Shown here piece after piece: positions 45,710-56,729 of a stretch of 64,000 bases of DNA (within the stretch, counting starts at the first letter, position 1; every line of letters begins with the position of its first letter). Source of the stretch: Chromera velia. Its lineage: Eukaryota; Sar; Chromeraceae. The DNA lies in NCBI GenBank assembly GCA_018398765.1, contig JAHBMJ010001372.1, forward strand, positions 5,991 to 69,990. Reading direction: 5' to 3'. Below the pieces are notes generated by a model, which saw only the letters and a program-made list of their open reading frames with translations, was not told where the DNA came from and ran no database searches. A program made the position numbers and the translations under genes.

Positions 45710-47582
45710 GACCACTAAATCGAGCAAAGAGGGGAAAAGTTAGTTGGAAAGGCACACGAATATCTTTCTCGCGAGACCAAAAAGTACAAACAGAGAATGA
45801 TAGAAGGAGAAGACCCACTAGCTGAGTCTACTCCTGAGTGCTTCTCGGACAGGTCACAACTGCTTGACACCGTTTTGGCGTAACGTCCTGTTTCAGAGGG
45901 AGCGCGTGAGTTTGTTCTCTCCTTTGTTCAGAAAACAACTTGGACCTGAAAGCCTATGAAAACCTCAGTCTTCGCAATTGAATAAACACGGGATACGAAA
46001 CGTTTACTGTTTTGCGCTTTCGCGTGCTGCTGCCATTCTATACTTGAGACTATCTCGAGATCTTGGCTCATGCTGCACTTACATGCACTTACTGTTTGAC
46101 ATATTGCTTCACGTTGCTTCACTGCAACGTGTGACAACAGTTGAAAATTGGAGACGGAATAATTTTTTGGAATTTTTTGTTGAGGGTCCGGCCGGTGACC
46201 GCCGGTCCGATCGGACGCGCACACGATTTTTTAAAGACAAGTTTGTTCGCGCGCGCGAAAGCCGACCGGCCCTGCAATGGCCCTGCATATGCCGTGGCCC
46301 TCGAGCCACGGTATCTGTAGCCCAAACCGAAAGGAAAAAAGTAAAGGTGAGCCCCGCCCCCTACACCGAATTTCGCACGCGCGCCACTTGCGTACTTCCC
46401 CACATTTCGGGTCGCAAACGCCTTACGGGACCGCGCAGTAAAAATTTTGTGCATGCATGATTGAAATGATTGAATTCGACCGCCTCTGAGGTCTGAATTC
46501 AGATGCGCTGTTCGACAGCTTTGTTAGACTTTGTAATGTGGGTGAGCAGATGAGGGAAATCTTCAACTTAATGACGGACGTGGGCGTGATAGTGACTGAG
46601 AGCTAGGTGAAAACACTACTCTTCAAACGCCGTCTCCGCACGTCTCAATCTGTCTGTTGTGAGTTTTTTATTGTTTCCGGACTAAGCAGATCTGCCCTTT
46701 GGTCAGGTCCCCACCTGTCCTGCTCTAAGAAACTAGTCCAAGGAAAGGTGAGTGGTCAATCTGTTCCTGTCTTCGTATTCCTCCTGTTTATTTGACTCCA
46801 TAAATGAAAGGGAGACAGTCAGAGACAATCTGCTAGCAAGCGTATGCGACTCTCTACCGCGAGCAAGCTGCTGAACCCGGGCGCCTATGGTTTTCCTCTA
46901 GCTCTATTCACCCTGTTTGAGCCTGCCATGCAATATATGTGGTTTCCTGTCTGTACTGACTTTAGGCTGTGAATCTTTGTATCTTTGAGTAAATGGGTGA
47001 ATGAGTAGGCGTGTTGGGTTTCCGTGTCCGTCTACATGTCTGTCTTAAAGTATCCCCCAGTTGCTGTCCATGATACTCGTTTCGATGCACGGTGCCCCTG
47101 TAGATAAATTTTTCCGGTATTTATGTGCGTGGATACCAGTCTATGACGTGGTTTTGTCTTCGTATGCTCTGTCCCGGCTAGACTGTCTGGCTTTCTCTGT
47201 TCCACATTTTTCTGTGTCCCTTAGGCTATGTGTGTATTGAAATTTATCTCCTTTGAGTGACCGGGTGCACGTTAATTGAGTGCAGGAGTGCTGAGACTCT
47301 GAGGAGAAGCGCAAAGGCGAAAGACTGACTGACTGACCCACTGATCAACTAGCAGCGACAGACAGTCACAGTGACTGACTATTTATCTGTCTTCTAGGTC
47401 TGTTTTGCTGTCTGTAAAAAAATTCCCCTCCTCTTGAATGAAAATATGGCCTGTCTGCCTGCCTGCCCACCTGCTCGCCTGCCTACCTATCTGTCTACTT
47501 CTCCGTATGTTTGTCTGTATGACATTGTATGTAGGTGTATGCGTATGACATCGTGTATGAGGCCAGGAGGCACTGTGACACA

Positions 47583-47637
<55 letters not shown>

Positions 47638-47743
47638 AGAGAGAAAGAGAGAGAGAGGGAGAGAGAGAGAGAGAAAGAGCGAGAGCGAGAGTGAGAGCGA
47701 GAGCGAGAGCGAGAGTGAGAGTGAGAGCGAGAGTGAGAGCGAG

Positions 47744-47796
<53 letters not shown>

Positions 47797-48230
47797 ATGT
47801 GGGCAGCTTGTGTTTCAAGGCTCTAGCAGGACTACATCCATGATATATTTCATTGTGTTAGCCTTTCTGCCTCGTATGTTTTTGTGCGTACGTGAGAGCT
47901 TCCTCTGAAAGGCTCTGTGACATTCCCGCTCCACTCTACCGCAGGGCCTATGTATGCTAGTGTGTATGGTTGTGTCTCGGTGTATGTTTGTCTACCTATT
48001 CCTTTGTACGACCACCAGGCGGTGCACCAAGGTCTGCTTGCTTGAAATCACACTCAAAACTCTCTGGGTTGTTTTCCTGCTTTGGGGTCACTGCCCAAGG
48101 CCACTGCTTCTTTTTGTACTGCACAATTTTGAATGTTCTGCGTATCAGTCTGTGAATGAAATGAAAGCCTTAGAAACTTTGAAGGAAAGGGAACATTCCT
48201 TAGCACATCCCTATCTGATCTTCCATTCTT

Positions 48231-48275
<45 letters not shown>

Positions 48276-48474
48276 GTATGTATATATGTGTCTCCATCCG
48301 TGCGTGTGCGATCTATACCTATGTGAGCTTGTCAGTCTGAGTAATGTGTATGCCTATGTGTGCATGCGATGTAGCGGTGAGAGTGTGAACACACACTCTC
48401 TCTCTCTCTCTCTTTTTCTGTGCGTGAGTGTGTATGTGTGTGTGTGTGCATGTGTGTGTATGTGTGTGTGTGTG

Positions 48475-48517
<43 letters not shown>

Positions 48518-49110
48518 ATGTGTGTGTGTACGTGCGCACGTTAGCAGACAGGTGGCAGACAAAAACTCATGATCAGGGAGAGATAGAGAGTGAGAGAGGG
48601 AAAGAGCTACATGGATATACGGTTCTGCATAGGAGAAAGAAATCGAGGCCGATGCACCCAGACTGAAGTAGAGAAACTGACAGTGTCTCAGACAGACAGC
48701 AAAATCGAGAGACAAAGGCTACGACAAAGGGTGAAAGATGATGAAAGAGTAACTATTGTATAAGTGATGCAGACATATATGCAGACACTGTAATACACTG
48801 TCAAAGACTAGGTTAAATACTGTGGGCTCACTCCTCCCCGGTTCTCGGACCGTCCTCCATGTCTGAAGCTTTTTCACAGATACCTTTAGTATGTTTTCGT
48901 ATCAAACCTAATCGAGTTATTAGTGTATTGAAAGATTACGTTAACTAGAAAACGAGTCAATCATTCTCTAGATCATCGTTTTTTCCTTTTTAAAAATGTT
49001 AGAAAAAATATGGTAAATTAGTTTTATAAACTCAGGTAAAGAATATGTATTGTGGACAGTTTGCAGATCGATTTGCTATAACTATGAGTGAGAATTTCAG
49101 ACGAATTTTT
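45710..49110. repeat. non-coding region with dinucleotide arrays
   Basis: 45710-47570 has no supported gene; 46170-46320 is CpG-rich (GGTCCGGCCGGTGACCGCCG). 47578-47634 is (CA)n, 47640-47790 is (GA)n with GAGAGCGAGAGTGA variants and a short CA run, 48237-48270 is (CT)n, 48396-48414 (CT)n, 48430-48530 (TG)n mixed. The remainder shows nothing I can name. Confidence 0.6.
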
Positions 49111-49206
49111 AGTCGTATTTAGGCCTTCATACACAATAATGCGCGACCCCCGGTTTCCCCCTTTCATCGGGGCCACGGCATGCTCCGCAGGAGCATCAAA
49201 ATACGT

Positions 49207-49275
49207 GATGATTGAGGGTTTTTTCATGCATGCCGTGTCCCCATATATAAGAGGCGGATCTAACCTAGTTTGTCG
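49207..49275 (+). repeat. dispersed repeat with TATATAAG, copy A
   Basis: About 60-70 bp are shared at high identity with 56661-56729: GATGATT..GG.TTTT, then TGCATGCCG.GTCCCC.TATATAAG.GGCGGATCTA.CCTAGT. The TATATAAG in a short GC-rich context looks like a core promoter. It may be a fragment of an LTR or other mobile-element promoter. Confidence 0.7.
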
Positions 49276-50416
49276 ATTTGTTCCATCCTACGACTACCAG
49301 CGACGATATACCATATATTTCACCATACTTTGCCCACTGGGGTTTCGGGTCGTCCACTTAAATATACAAAGTTTGAAAAAACTCCAGATAAATCCATGCA
49401 AAGAGCCTGCCCAAAAGTGAGGGGGCACTCATGCATTGCAGCCTACAAGAAGCGTGCACTGCCTCAGTCACAGCTCAGGATTCCTCAATCTAACCGAGAG
49501 AGAGAAAAGAGTCGCCAGCCTCCTGGGTAGACGGTCTGGTGGGTGCCCTACAGAAAGAAAAAAGCGACACACATGGATAGAGGGGTATGCAAGGAGATGG
49601 ATAGGCAAATCTTTCAGTTCTTATCACTCCAATAAAAGTTTGATGGAAAAGGCTGTTCAATGGACCCCCCCGACCTCAAAGATGTAATCAGCAACTTTGG
49701 AGACCCCCATTTGGTCACTTGAGCTCTGACCCAAGATCTGCCCCTACCTCGACTCTGCACGATCTCTCCAGCCAGAAAAGAGACGGCAGACAAATGCATG
49801 CATAGGCGGCTCCGGAAGGCAGTGCAAAAGTGGGCAAAGTATGAGTGAATCTGGTATAATGGGCGCATGCCCGAAGAAAGGTGAGACAACAGGGTTGCTG
49901 ATTTTTTCGGCGGTAGACAAGCTTTATTACCGGTAACCGGTAATTACCGGCAGAGTTTGCTGGTAGTTGGCAAAGACTTGGCAGAATTCTAACAGTCACT
50001 AACACTTTTCAATAACCTAAGTCCTAGCTTATAGGTCAATCAATCAATCAATCACTTAAAGCTACACTTAAAGTCAATTCAAAAAGTCAATGCGTCATCT
50101 GTAGGGACAGCTATGTGGCTAGTGTGCTTGAAGATGACGCAGGTTGAAGCGATGGATCCCGTCTTGCACTTGGCGCCCAAAGACAGAAAACCGCTGGCCG
50201 CAATGACTACAGCTAGCCCAGACAGATGCACCTATGCGATTTCAACAATAGAAAGAGTCCGCCTCAAAGTTTGGGCGGTCCCCCCAATCCAGTGCTCCAG
50301 CCTCCAAAGAAAGACCCGCTGCTAAAAGCTGATATCTGAGGCCTCGAAGGGCTTCTGACTCCGGAGACCCAGGAAGGTGGAGATTTGCCATCTGCAAGCA
50401 AGCAGACATGAAAGAA
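49276..50416. other. non-coding or undetermined
   Basis: Several short open frames on both strands without clear splice structure. 49440-49690 on the plus strand contains LTEREKRVASLLGRRSGG, which looks coding-like but has no supported gene around it. 49929-49952 is a TACCGGTAA palindromic cluster. 50036-50056 is a (CAAT)n run. Confidence 0.3.
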
Positions 50417-50580
50417 TCATAAGTAAATAAGCGAACAGAGACAAGGAAAGCGAGTATGTGAACGAAAGACGGTTGGGCGTTTGTAGAGACAGGGAGGGCA
50501 AGTATGTGGACGAAAGGCAATTGGGTTTGTGTGTGAGCAGACAGAGACAGGGAGAGTGAGTATGGGAATGAAAGGCGAGT
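50417..50580 (-). repeat. degenerate minisatellite, about 3 units, inverted relative to 57.6-59.1 kb
   Basis: On the minus strand units read CCCAACCGTCTTTCGTTCAC followed by ATACTCGCTTTCCTTGTCTCT, matching the plus-strand units at 57.6-59.1 kb (CCCAAACGGCTTCTGTTCAC, then ACACTCGCTCTCCTTGTCTCT). Confidence 0.75.
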
Positions 50581-50929
50581 GGACCTCTATGGAGAGGGTG
50601 AAGGAGAAGAGTCTGAGGAAGAGAGCGAGGAAGAAGAGGAGGAGAGGGGAGGGGATGAGGAGGAAGAGGTAGGAGACGATATCGAGGCAAACGGGGGGGG
50701 CAGAGTAGAGGAAGAGGTGCAGGTACAAGAAGAGGAGGTAGGGGAAGAAAGGCCCAGAGACCCACCGCCTTCAGAAAGAAGAAAGAAGAAAAGAGGGAGA
50801 TGCAGCGTAAAAGAAGAAGACTCTCCAAAAAGAGCCGTGATTCATGTTCTCCCCCCCTTTGCCCCAGCCTCTGCTAGTGTTCGGTCCCCTCAGGCAATAA
50901 TCGGGTCTGAAGTCTCTTGTCCATCTTGA
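50579..50929 (+). CDS. possible exon of an acidic protein
   Basis: A frame of about 115 codons beginning at a GTG and ending at a stop. It is a long Glu/Asp-rich stretch, then a basic cluster (SERRKKKRGR) and a less biased tail (AVIHVLPPFAP). It lacks an ATG and directly abuts a minisatellite, so it is either an exon of an undetected gene or a purine-rich repeat read in a lucky frame. The non-repetitive tail slightly favours an exon. Confidence 0.25.
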   Translation: MDLYGEGEGEESEEESEEEEEERGGDEEEEVGDDIEANGGGRVEEEVQVQEEEVGEERPRDPPPSERRKKKRGRCSVKEEDSPKRAVIHVLPPFAPASASVRSPQAIIGSEVSCPS

Positions 50930-51002
50930 AGGTCCACAGGTTCAAAACTGTGGAGTCCTGAACCTCTGAGCAAACGGACTTTTCCCACAGAAATGGGGCC
51001 AC

Positions 51003-51061
51003 AAAAAGCGCTCTGTCAGATATTTTCTAACAGTTTTAAAAGATGTCTGACAGAGCGTTTT
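51003..51061. repeat. 59-bp hairpin with ~22-bp stem
   Basis: AAAAAGCGCTCTGTCAGATA (51003-51022) pairs with its near complement ending CTGACAGAGCGTTTT at 51061; the loop is about 11 bases. The core CGCTCTGTCAGA/TCTGACAGAGCG is perfect. It could be a foldback element end or a structured RNA element; nothing decides. Confidence 0.7.
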
Positions 51062-52432
51062 CTTGGTTTTGACTTTTTTTTCGGGAGTGTACTTTCGGGG
51101 CTCTGGAGGAGACGGCTGCAACAACAGTTGCTGGGTCACCTCGGGTCGGCACGAAGTGGAGCTTGGAGGTAGGTCCAGTGGACACCAGCCGTCTTAGTCT
51201 TGTTTCCAACGTCTTTTTGCTTGCTGCTACTCCTCCTGTTTAAGCGGGGAAGGGGTGCCAGCCTTATCTAGGTATTATAGTACTGCTGCCCTCATCGCTC
51301 TCCTTACTCTTTCCTTGCAGATCACAGTCTTAGGAGCCCCAGGGTTAACCCCCAGGTTAGCTTGTCCAGACCCGCTGCTTCTTAGGCTCTTGGTTTTATC
51401 CTTAGGACCTTGTGCGTACAGAATAAGCTGGACAGAAGTGCTTCCTTGACTGCACAAAGCGTGAACGCCTGTCCCTCCATGTTTGCAGGTGTTTGTGAAC
51501 GGAGACTTGGGAACACCTGCAGGTCAGTTAAGGAAACACGGCTTACTCTCTCGCTTTGTATGATGATTTGCTTAGTATCCAGCTTTTTTGTTCTGCTAGG
51601 AGCTTGATAGAAACATACAAGGGAGGTCACTGAGAGAGGGTTAATAGAGAGTCTGCTGGAGCCTCCATTTTTTGACCGCCTTTTCTGAAGCTTTGCACAG
51701 CTCTCAGTCGTGCCAGACATTTTTCCACCCAGAACAATCGCTCAGCTTTCATGCATTTGAATGTTTTCCACTTATTCTGTGTGTGTCAGTCTTTCAAAGC
51801 GGTCCATACTATCCCGACGCAAGTGCTACTTACTCGTTCATCCTTTCTCATTTGTGGCACTCCGTACTGGTCTCCTTCTGAACATCTGGATCTACCTACA
51901 GACTTATCATTCTTTTTTAGTTTCTCATTGATATACGGAGAACGATTTGCAAGCTTTTACGCCGTGTAGTGTGAGTTCTTTGTGAATAGAATTATGTTGT
52001 CTCTGTGCTCTGTTCTTAGGATTCCTCTCCAATCCCTGCTGACCGTCTCTTGTCCGGTCTGACCAGCCTAGCTGTGAAGCTCTCCTTCCTGCACTGTTTC
52101 TCTTGCAGAAGAAGCAATTCTTTGTAGTTGATTGGCAGCGCTAAACGTTGCTGTTGAGCATATCGATTAGTGTTGTGCCTGTGTATTTCTTTGCAGGTAA
52201 CATTCACTAACTTCCACGTACCACGGTGATCGTAATTTTTCCCTAGCTAATCAACCAGTCTTTTGAGCACATTTGAGCAGATTCGCACAGAAGTAGCGAT
52301 TTTAAATGCTCTAAAAAACTTTAGATTGCTTTAAGTAACCTAGTTTTACTTTATAATGAAGCTAGAATATAGTAAATTTAAAAGTCACTTTGAATTCCAC
52401 TAAGTCCTACTTTGGAGTCCACTCTGTTAATC
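51062..52432. other. non-coding or undetermined
   Basis: Scattered splice-like signals (for example TTTCCTTGCAG near 51310, CCATGTTTGCAG near 51489, and CTTTGCAG/GTAACA near 52196) but no frame connects them. 52240-52400 is AT-rich. No supported gene. Confidence 0.3.
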
Positions 52433-54067
52433 ATGCAAACAGGCTGCCTCGGCTATTCAAAAATTTGCTCGAAAGAGCCTTGTGGAGAAAGGAGGTATAC
52501 GGATAATTTGAAAATGTTGCTGGTCAGCGTCCAGCTTGCTGTCTGTGCAAAAGAGAACGGGATGGGTAAGGCAGAAACCTGTCCTCTGTGCATGAAAGAC
52601 TTTTCGCCAAAGCGACTCCGGTGCGACCAAAGTCACTTAATTCCAAATTCGATGCACTTGTACGTTTCTGAGGACCAGAAGAATGCCAGCTGGTATCACT
52701 TCGGCCGGCATATCCAAGAGAATCCCATCCATGCTCCCGGCAAATCAAAAGTTTCCCTTGTGCAAAATTATGTAGTGTAACCATTGCTATGCAGGCGCCC
52801 AGAAGGCTCCTGGGCCGACGATCTGTTTTGCGAGGAGAGCGTAGAATGTTTGGAGCGGCAGGTACCTTCCCTGTAAGCCCTCATGAGGGGCGAAACTATG
52901 TCATGCACGCGGGCTCTTGCCCGCCTCATAGTATCCATGTTTTTTTGCACGTGTGTTGTGCGGTTTTTGGACGTCCCTAATAGCGCAGAAAAAGAACTCA
53001 GGGTACGCGTGCTGGAGGAGTACGTGGAGTTCGTACGTTATATAGCACTCCTCATGAAAGGGATTGTACCGAATGGCGTGGAAATGCACCTCCACGCAGA
53101 GCGGTGGGGGGGAATAGAAATTGGTACAGAATGGCCCCCCCAAATTGGGGGTGAGCCCTTCACTAATGTTCATAAGTTCTACCTGATAAAAATGTGCTAC
53201 GGTAACACTGCTTTTACAAATGAGCCAGGGTGCAGAACAGTGTTTGCCTGCCTGTAGCTTGGACCGTTCGCATTCATTGCCTCGCCTTCCGTACAGCTGA
53301 AGACGAGGCTGGAATCCGATCCCAATCTAACATACCTCGGTAACATATGCACCGTCATACAGCCTAGCATACAGCCTGGAGCTATGTGCCTAAACGGGTG
53401 CCAAAACGTTCTCTCCGGTGGTTGGAGAGTACCCTCGTGTGGGTTACCTGTCTACACCTCCGAGTGGCTCAACAAATGGATGCAGAAAGACAAAGATCAG
53501 ATTCTCCGCCAGACTGACTTATACGCCGCTGCAAGTGCAAGCTTGTCCTGGGAGGACATCTTTGGAGGACGTCTCGCGCATCCCCTACCAAGGGTGAGGC
53601 TATGTTTTCATCAAAAAGTGATCCAATATATACCAGGTAAAATGGGTGAGCTGGAATCCCCCAGGTTCCAACCAAATCTGAAGGACTTCCCAGGGGCATT
53701 CCTCAAAAAGGTGTCCTTCAAAAACCTTCCTTCTGCAGTGAATATGATTATCTACGTACGTAAGCTTCCCACTATGGACGAGAAATCCAATTACGGTTGC
53801 AGAAACTTGGTTGTCCTTTTCTTTCTACTGGATGTTGAAGTATCTCTTGATGACAGAAGTTTTTCAGAGGAATGCTGGACGGCCTACGCATTTCATGTCT
53901 CTGTAGCAGACGGGGGTCACGGGGAAAAGATGGTGAACCCCATTGATCCGAATAAGTATTTTTACCAAAACACCCCCGGGCCCCCTCCACTCTGGATGAA
54001 AGAAATAGTGCTACAATTGGAGAATAAGTTTTTGTCTGATGATGCAGCGTCATCTAGAGCGTCATGA
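52433..54067 (+). pseudogene. zinc-motif protein (C-x2-C...SHLIP), interrupted frame
   Basis: One and the same reading frame is coding-like over about 1.6 kb but is interrupted by three in-frame stops, with no frameshift seen. The N-terminal part has TCPLCMKDFSPKRL followed by CDQSHLIPNSMHLY, a C-x2-C...S-H-x-I-P arrangement reminiscent of HNH-like or treble-clef zinc modules, then a second cysteine pair in LFCEESVECLERQ. The C-terminal part contains SWEDIFGGRLAHPLPRVRL and FKNLPSAVNMIIYVRKLP. It ends at 54067. It may be a recently dead member of a gene family, or an expressed gene whose stops are removed by introns. Function is unknown, and the nuclease resemblance is weak. Confidence 0.55.
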
Positions 54068-54445
54068 TTCAACCAGCTCTACTGCTTATGCTAAACTGTT
54101 GTACACTTGAGTTGTAGGGCAGAGCCGGCATCAGAATACTATTCGTAGTACTCGCAGGTGCACCTTCAAGAGCCAACCGAAACATGTTTAGGCATGCAGG
54201 CCATCCACCAAGCCGTTCACTCACGATTACTGTTTATATAGTAAATAGTACCATTATATATATATATATATATATACCTATAGTAAATCTAACTTATCCA
54301 AGTTCCAATTAAGGATAACTATCGTACGTTAATTAGTTAGCTAGGTAGTCAGTATAGTTAGTTGGTTTATTTAATATAGTTAGTTAATGTCAGTTACACA
54401 CAAAATATTTCTTATAAGATGGTGTCTTATAAAGACTTCTCGAGA
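54068..54445. other. AT-rich non-coding spacer
   Basis: Contains a (TA)n run at 54256-54277 and TTAGTTAG-type repeats near 54330-54380. No gene. Confidence 0.5.
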
Positions 54446-54679
54446 CCCTGTAAGTTGTCAGAAATATGAAGGAATTTGGGATAGGAATATAAAGGAATAT
54501 GCAGGAATATTTTAATTCAAATTCCTACCGATTTTCACCTGTAGATTCCTACCTCATATTCCTGCATAATCCTTCATATTAATTCCTTCATATTCTTAAC
54601 CCCTAGCCTACCCCATATTACTGCATATTCCTTCATATTCCTACCTTAAATTCCTGCATATTCCTGGCAACTTGCAGGG
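54446..54679. mobile_element. foldback MITE with ~65-bp terminal inverted repeats
   Basis: The left arm CCCTGTAAGTTGTCAGAAAT… aligns with the reverse complement of the right arm CCCTGCAAGTTGCCAGGAAT… over about 65 bp with roughly 9 differences. The inner part is made of GGAATATGCAGGAATAT-like and ATTCCTGCATATTCC-like repeats, so the whole 234 bp can fold back. There is no coding capacity. The target duplication is not clear (left flank …CGAGA, right flank GAGGG…). Confidence 0.75.
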
Positions 54680-54764
54680 GAGGGGGGGGGACTAGGAGGG
54701 GAGAGGTTAAGATGCTAGCGGCACGTGGCTGCGCGTTCTAGTACGCGCTACTTATGTGACTCAG

Positions 54765-54830
54765 GCGCCACCCAGGATATGGAAAGTGGGTTAGGTTAAA
54801 AGGTTAGGTTAGGTATTAAGGCTGTAGGTT
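54765..54830 (+). repeat. short dispersed repeat, inverted copy at 59.9 kb
   Basis: GGCGCCACCCAGGATATGGA and the following AAGTGGGTTAGGTTAAAA appear in reverse complement near 59935-59985 (TTTTAACCTACTTTCCATACC, then TTGGTGCCACC). The TTAGGT runs resemble telomeric DNA only superficially. Confidence 0.55.
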
Positions 54831-55304
54831 TTGGTTTAAGTAGGTTAAACAAGGTTTTTTAGGTTAAACCAGGTTTCGTTTCTATAGGGGGGTCTGGGGG
54901 GGCGAAGTGAAAGAAGTGAAAGACCCTGACGCAAGTGAAAGACCAGAGGCTGCCACTGCCGGTAGCCAGCAGGAGAAATATCAATTGAGCAGCCGTTTTT
55001 TTGATGAATACATGCATGCATGCACTTTTTTTTTACATGCAGAAACCGGTTGGGGACGCCTTCATGCGCACGCACCCCGGCCCCAGCTTTTGCATGGTAT
55101 AGGCTGGCCGCTAGGCCGGCCGCCGCGATTAAATCAGGTTATGTTATATACCATAATGATAATGCTAAACAGACATAAAGACTGTATAGAGGTGCACTCG
55201 GGGCTCGGCCGTCATTCAGAGTCCAAGGACTATTAAATAGAGGAATAGAACGAAAGCCAGACAAAAGACGTCACTCCTACCGATTGATCAAACGCATAAT
55301 AGTT
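54831..55304. other. no gene seen
   Basis: Mixed composition. 55010-55035 has a CATG/TGCATG cluster followed by a T-run. 55085-55130 is CG-rich with GGCCGGCC palindromes. Nothing coding can be supported. Confidence 0.4.
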
Positions 55305-55448
55305 ACGCATTGGATGAAGCGGATGAACGCGATAAGTTGAGAACGGATATGAGCTAAACGCCCGGCGCGGCCCTGGATATGAATCCTGGCCCGGCAAAGC
55401 GAGAATGTAGACCACGTGCATGTTCCACAACCACGGCAGCACGCAACA
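55305..55448 (+). repeat. ~140-bp dispersed repeat, copy A
   Basis: Shares about 90% identity in the same orientation with 59743-59878: ACGCATTGGATGAAGCGGAT…GAGAACGGATATGAGC…ATATGAATCCTGGCCCGGCA…ACCACGTGC…ACGCAACA. ATATGAATCC resembles a pol III B box only loosely, so a SINE origin is possible but unproven. Confidence 0.75.
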
Positions 55449-55477
55449 CAGCTTCCTTTTTCATTTTTTTCTTTTTC

Positions 55478-55597
55478 TTGGCAGAAGCCAGAAGCAATGA
55501 CAAGACGACGATGAATGGACGGACTTTCATGCGTGAGTTGGCAGAAGCCAGAAGCAATGAAAAGACGATGATGAATGGACGGACTTTCATGCGTGAG
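55478..55597 (+). repeat. 60-bp tandem duplication, in frame
   Basis: TTGGCAGAAGCCAGAAGCAA… is repeated head-to-tail at 55478-55537 and 55538-55597 with two differences. Sixty bases is 20 codons, and a plus-strand frame runs through both copies (LAEARSNDKTTMNGRTFMRE and LAEARSNEKTMMNGRTFMRE). The first copy begins behind a strong polypyrimidine tract and CAG, so it could be an exon start with a duplicated segment. Confidence 0.8.
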
Positions 55598-56660
55598 AAA
55601 AGAAAAGACATGTTACAAGGCAGGTTTGCAAGGCAATTTCGTGATGGTAACAACGCACGATGCTGAGGAAAAGGGGCTAGAAAGGGATGGTCACGGTCGA
55701 GAGAAAGCGCAATCAAGAGGTTCAGAGAAGAGAGCTGTGTACGCAGAAAAAGAGATCATTGGTCAGAGGTGGGGAGATACATCAGTCCATGACAGGGATT
55801 GTAGCCACCTGTCAACAGAGCCTCCGGATGACATTGTGGGAGGTCATGGAGGGAACTCATGCATGCCCACCCCACCTTGCACACGTATATGGAGGTCCGT
55901 GGCAAGGGGGAGTCCCGACCATTCGATGAAGAGCAAAAGATCGCGATTAAGTACAAAAAGGCAAGAGGAGGCTCTGCCAGCCTGGAGAGAATGAACGCGA
56001 GTGCAGGAGTGGAAGAACTACCAAACGGAAGGAGAAAAGGAGGGCAATCGCATGCGAAGTTGACCAATCACGTTACAAAAACCAACAAAGGGTGTCACAG
56101 AAAGAAGAACGGAAAGGAAATGATGCAAACGACTCTTTGAAGCGCTTTGAAGCGAGGAAGGGAAATGAAGGGAAAAGAAAGAAGAAAAGAAAGTACGAAT
56201 GAACTTCAAGGGAGAAAGGAAGGAATAAAGGAAAGAAAAAACTTGTATCGCCCTTCTCTCATACTTTGACTCTCCCCCCCCAGGCCAGGCCAACAGAGAG
56301 AGAACAAGTGGTGATGGAAGCGATGAAGAACCCTTCTCATTGTCACAGTGCGAGTCCTCACAAACTCAGCAGATAGAAAGAAAGGACAACTGCATCAATG
56401 CATAGAAAGAGACAGTTTGTGCATGTGCCAACAAAGGGCAATACACGTAGCACAGAAGCGGACGGACTAGCGGACGGATGGACCACCCAGCCTGTCCGCA
56501 ACGAGACAAACAGCAAGCCTTTGAAGAAACTGTGGACGGTGGACCACCAAGGCCGCCCAAATTGCTGGAGAAGATCCATCCGAAGAGTCCCACTTAAATT
56601 TACTTACATTTTTATTTTTTATTTACGGAGTCAATATATAGTTTTTTACATACAGACACT
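55598..56660. other. undetermined, possibly one or more exons
   Basis: The frame from the 60-bp duplication continues to 55666 (KRKDMLQGRFARQF). Other open stretches (for example 55859-56140) are lysine-rich and have no recognisable content. 56150-56250 is a purine-rich GGAAAGAAGG tract. No gene model is defended. Confidence 0.25.
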
Positions 56661-56729
56661 GATGATTAAGGTTTTTATTATGCATGCCGCGTCCCCGTAT
56701 ATAAGGGGCGGATCTAGCCTAGTCTGTCA
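56661..56729 (+). repeat. dispersed repeat with TATATAAG, copy B
   Basis: Matches 49207-49275 in the same orientation, with similarity fading after CCTAGTCTGTC. The two copies sit 7.5 kb apart with unrelated flanks. Confidence 0.7.

Noticed and set aside
46170-46460. CpG-rich segment as an rRNA or tRNA fragment
   Set aside because: No recognisable conserved rRNA or tRNA string.
47383-48715. Several long frames of Leu/Ser/Val/Cys
   Set aside because: Products of dinucleotide arrays on both strands.
54790-54860. Interstitial telomere (TTAGGT runs)
   Set aside because: Runs are short and irregular, and do not match a fixed telomeric unit such as TTTAGGG.
55340-55420. tRNA gene
   Set aside because: ATATGAATCC looks slightly like a T-arm, but no acceptor stem or anticodon arm can be drawn, and the second copy does not restore one.
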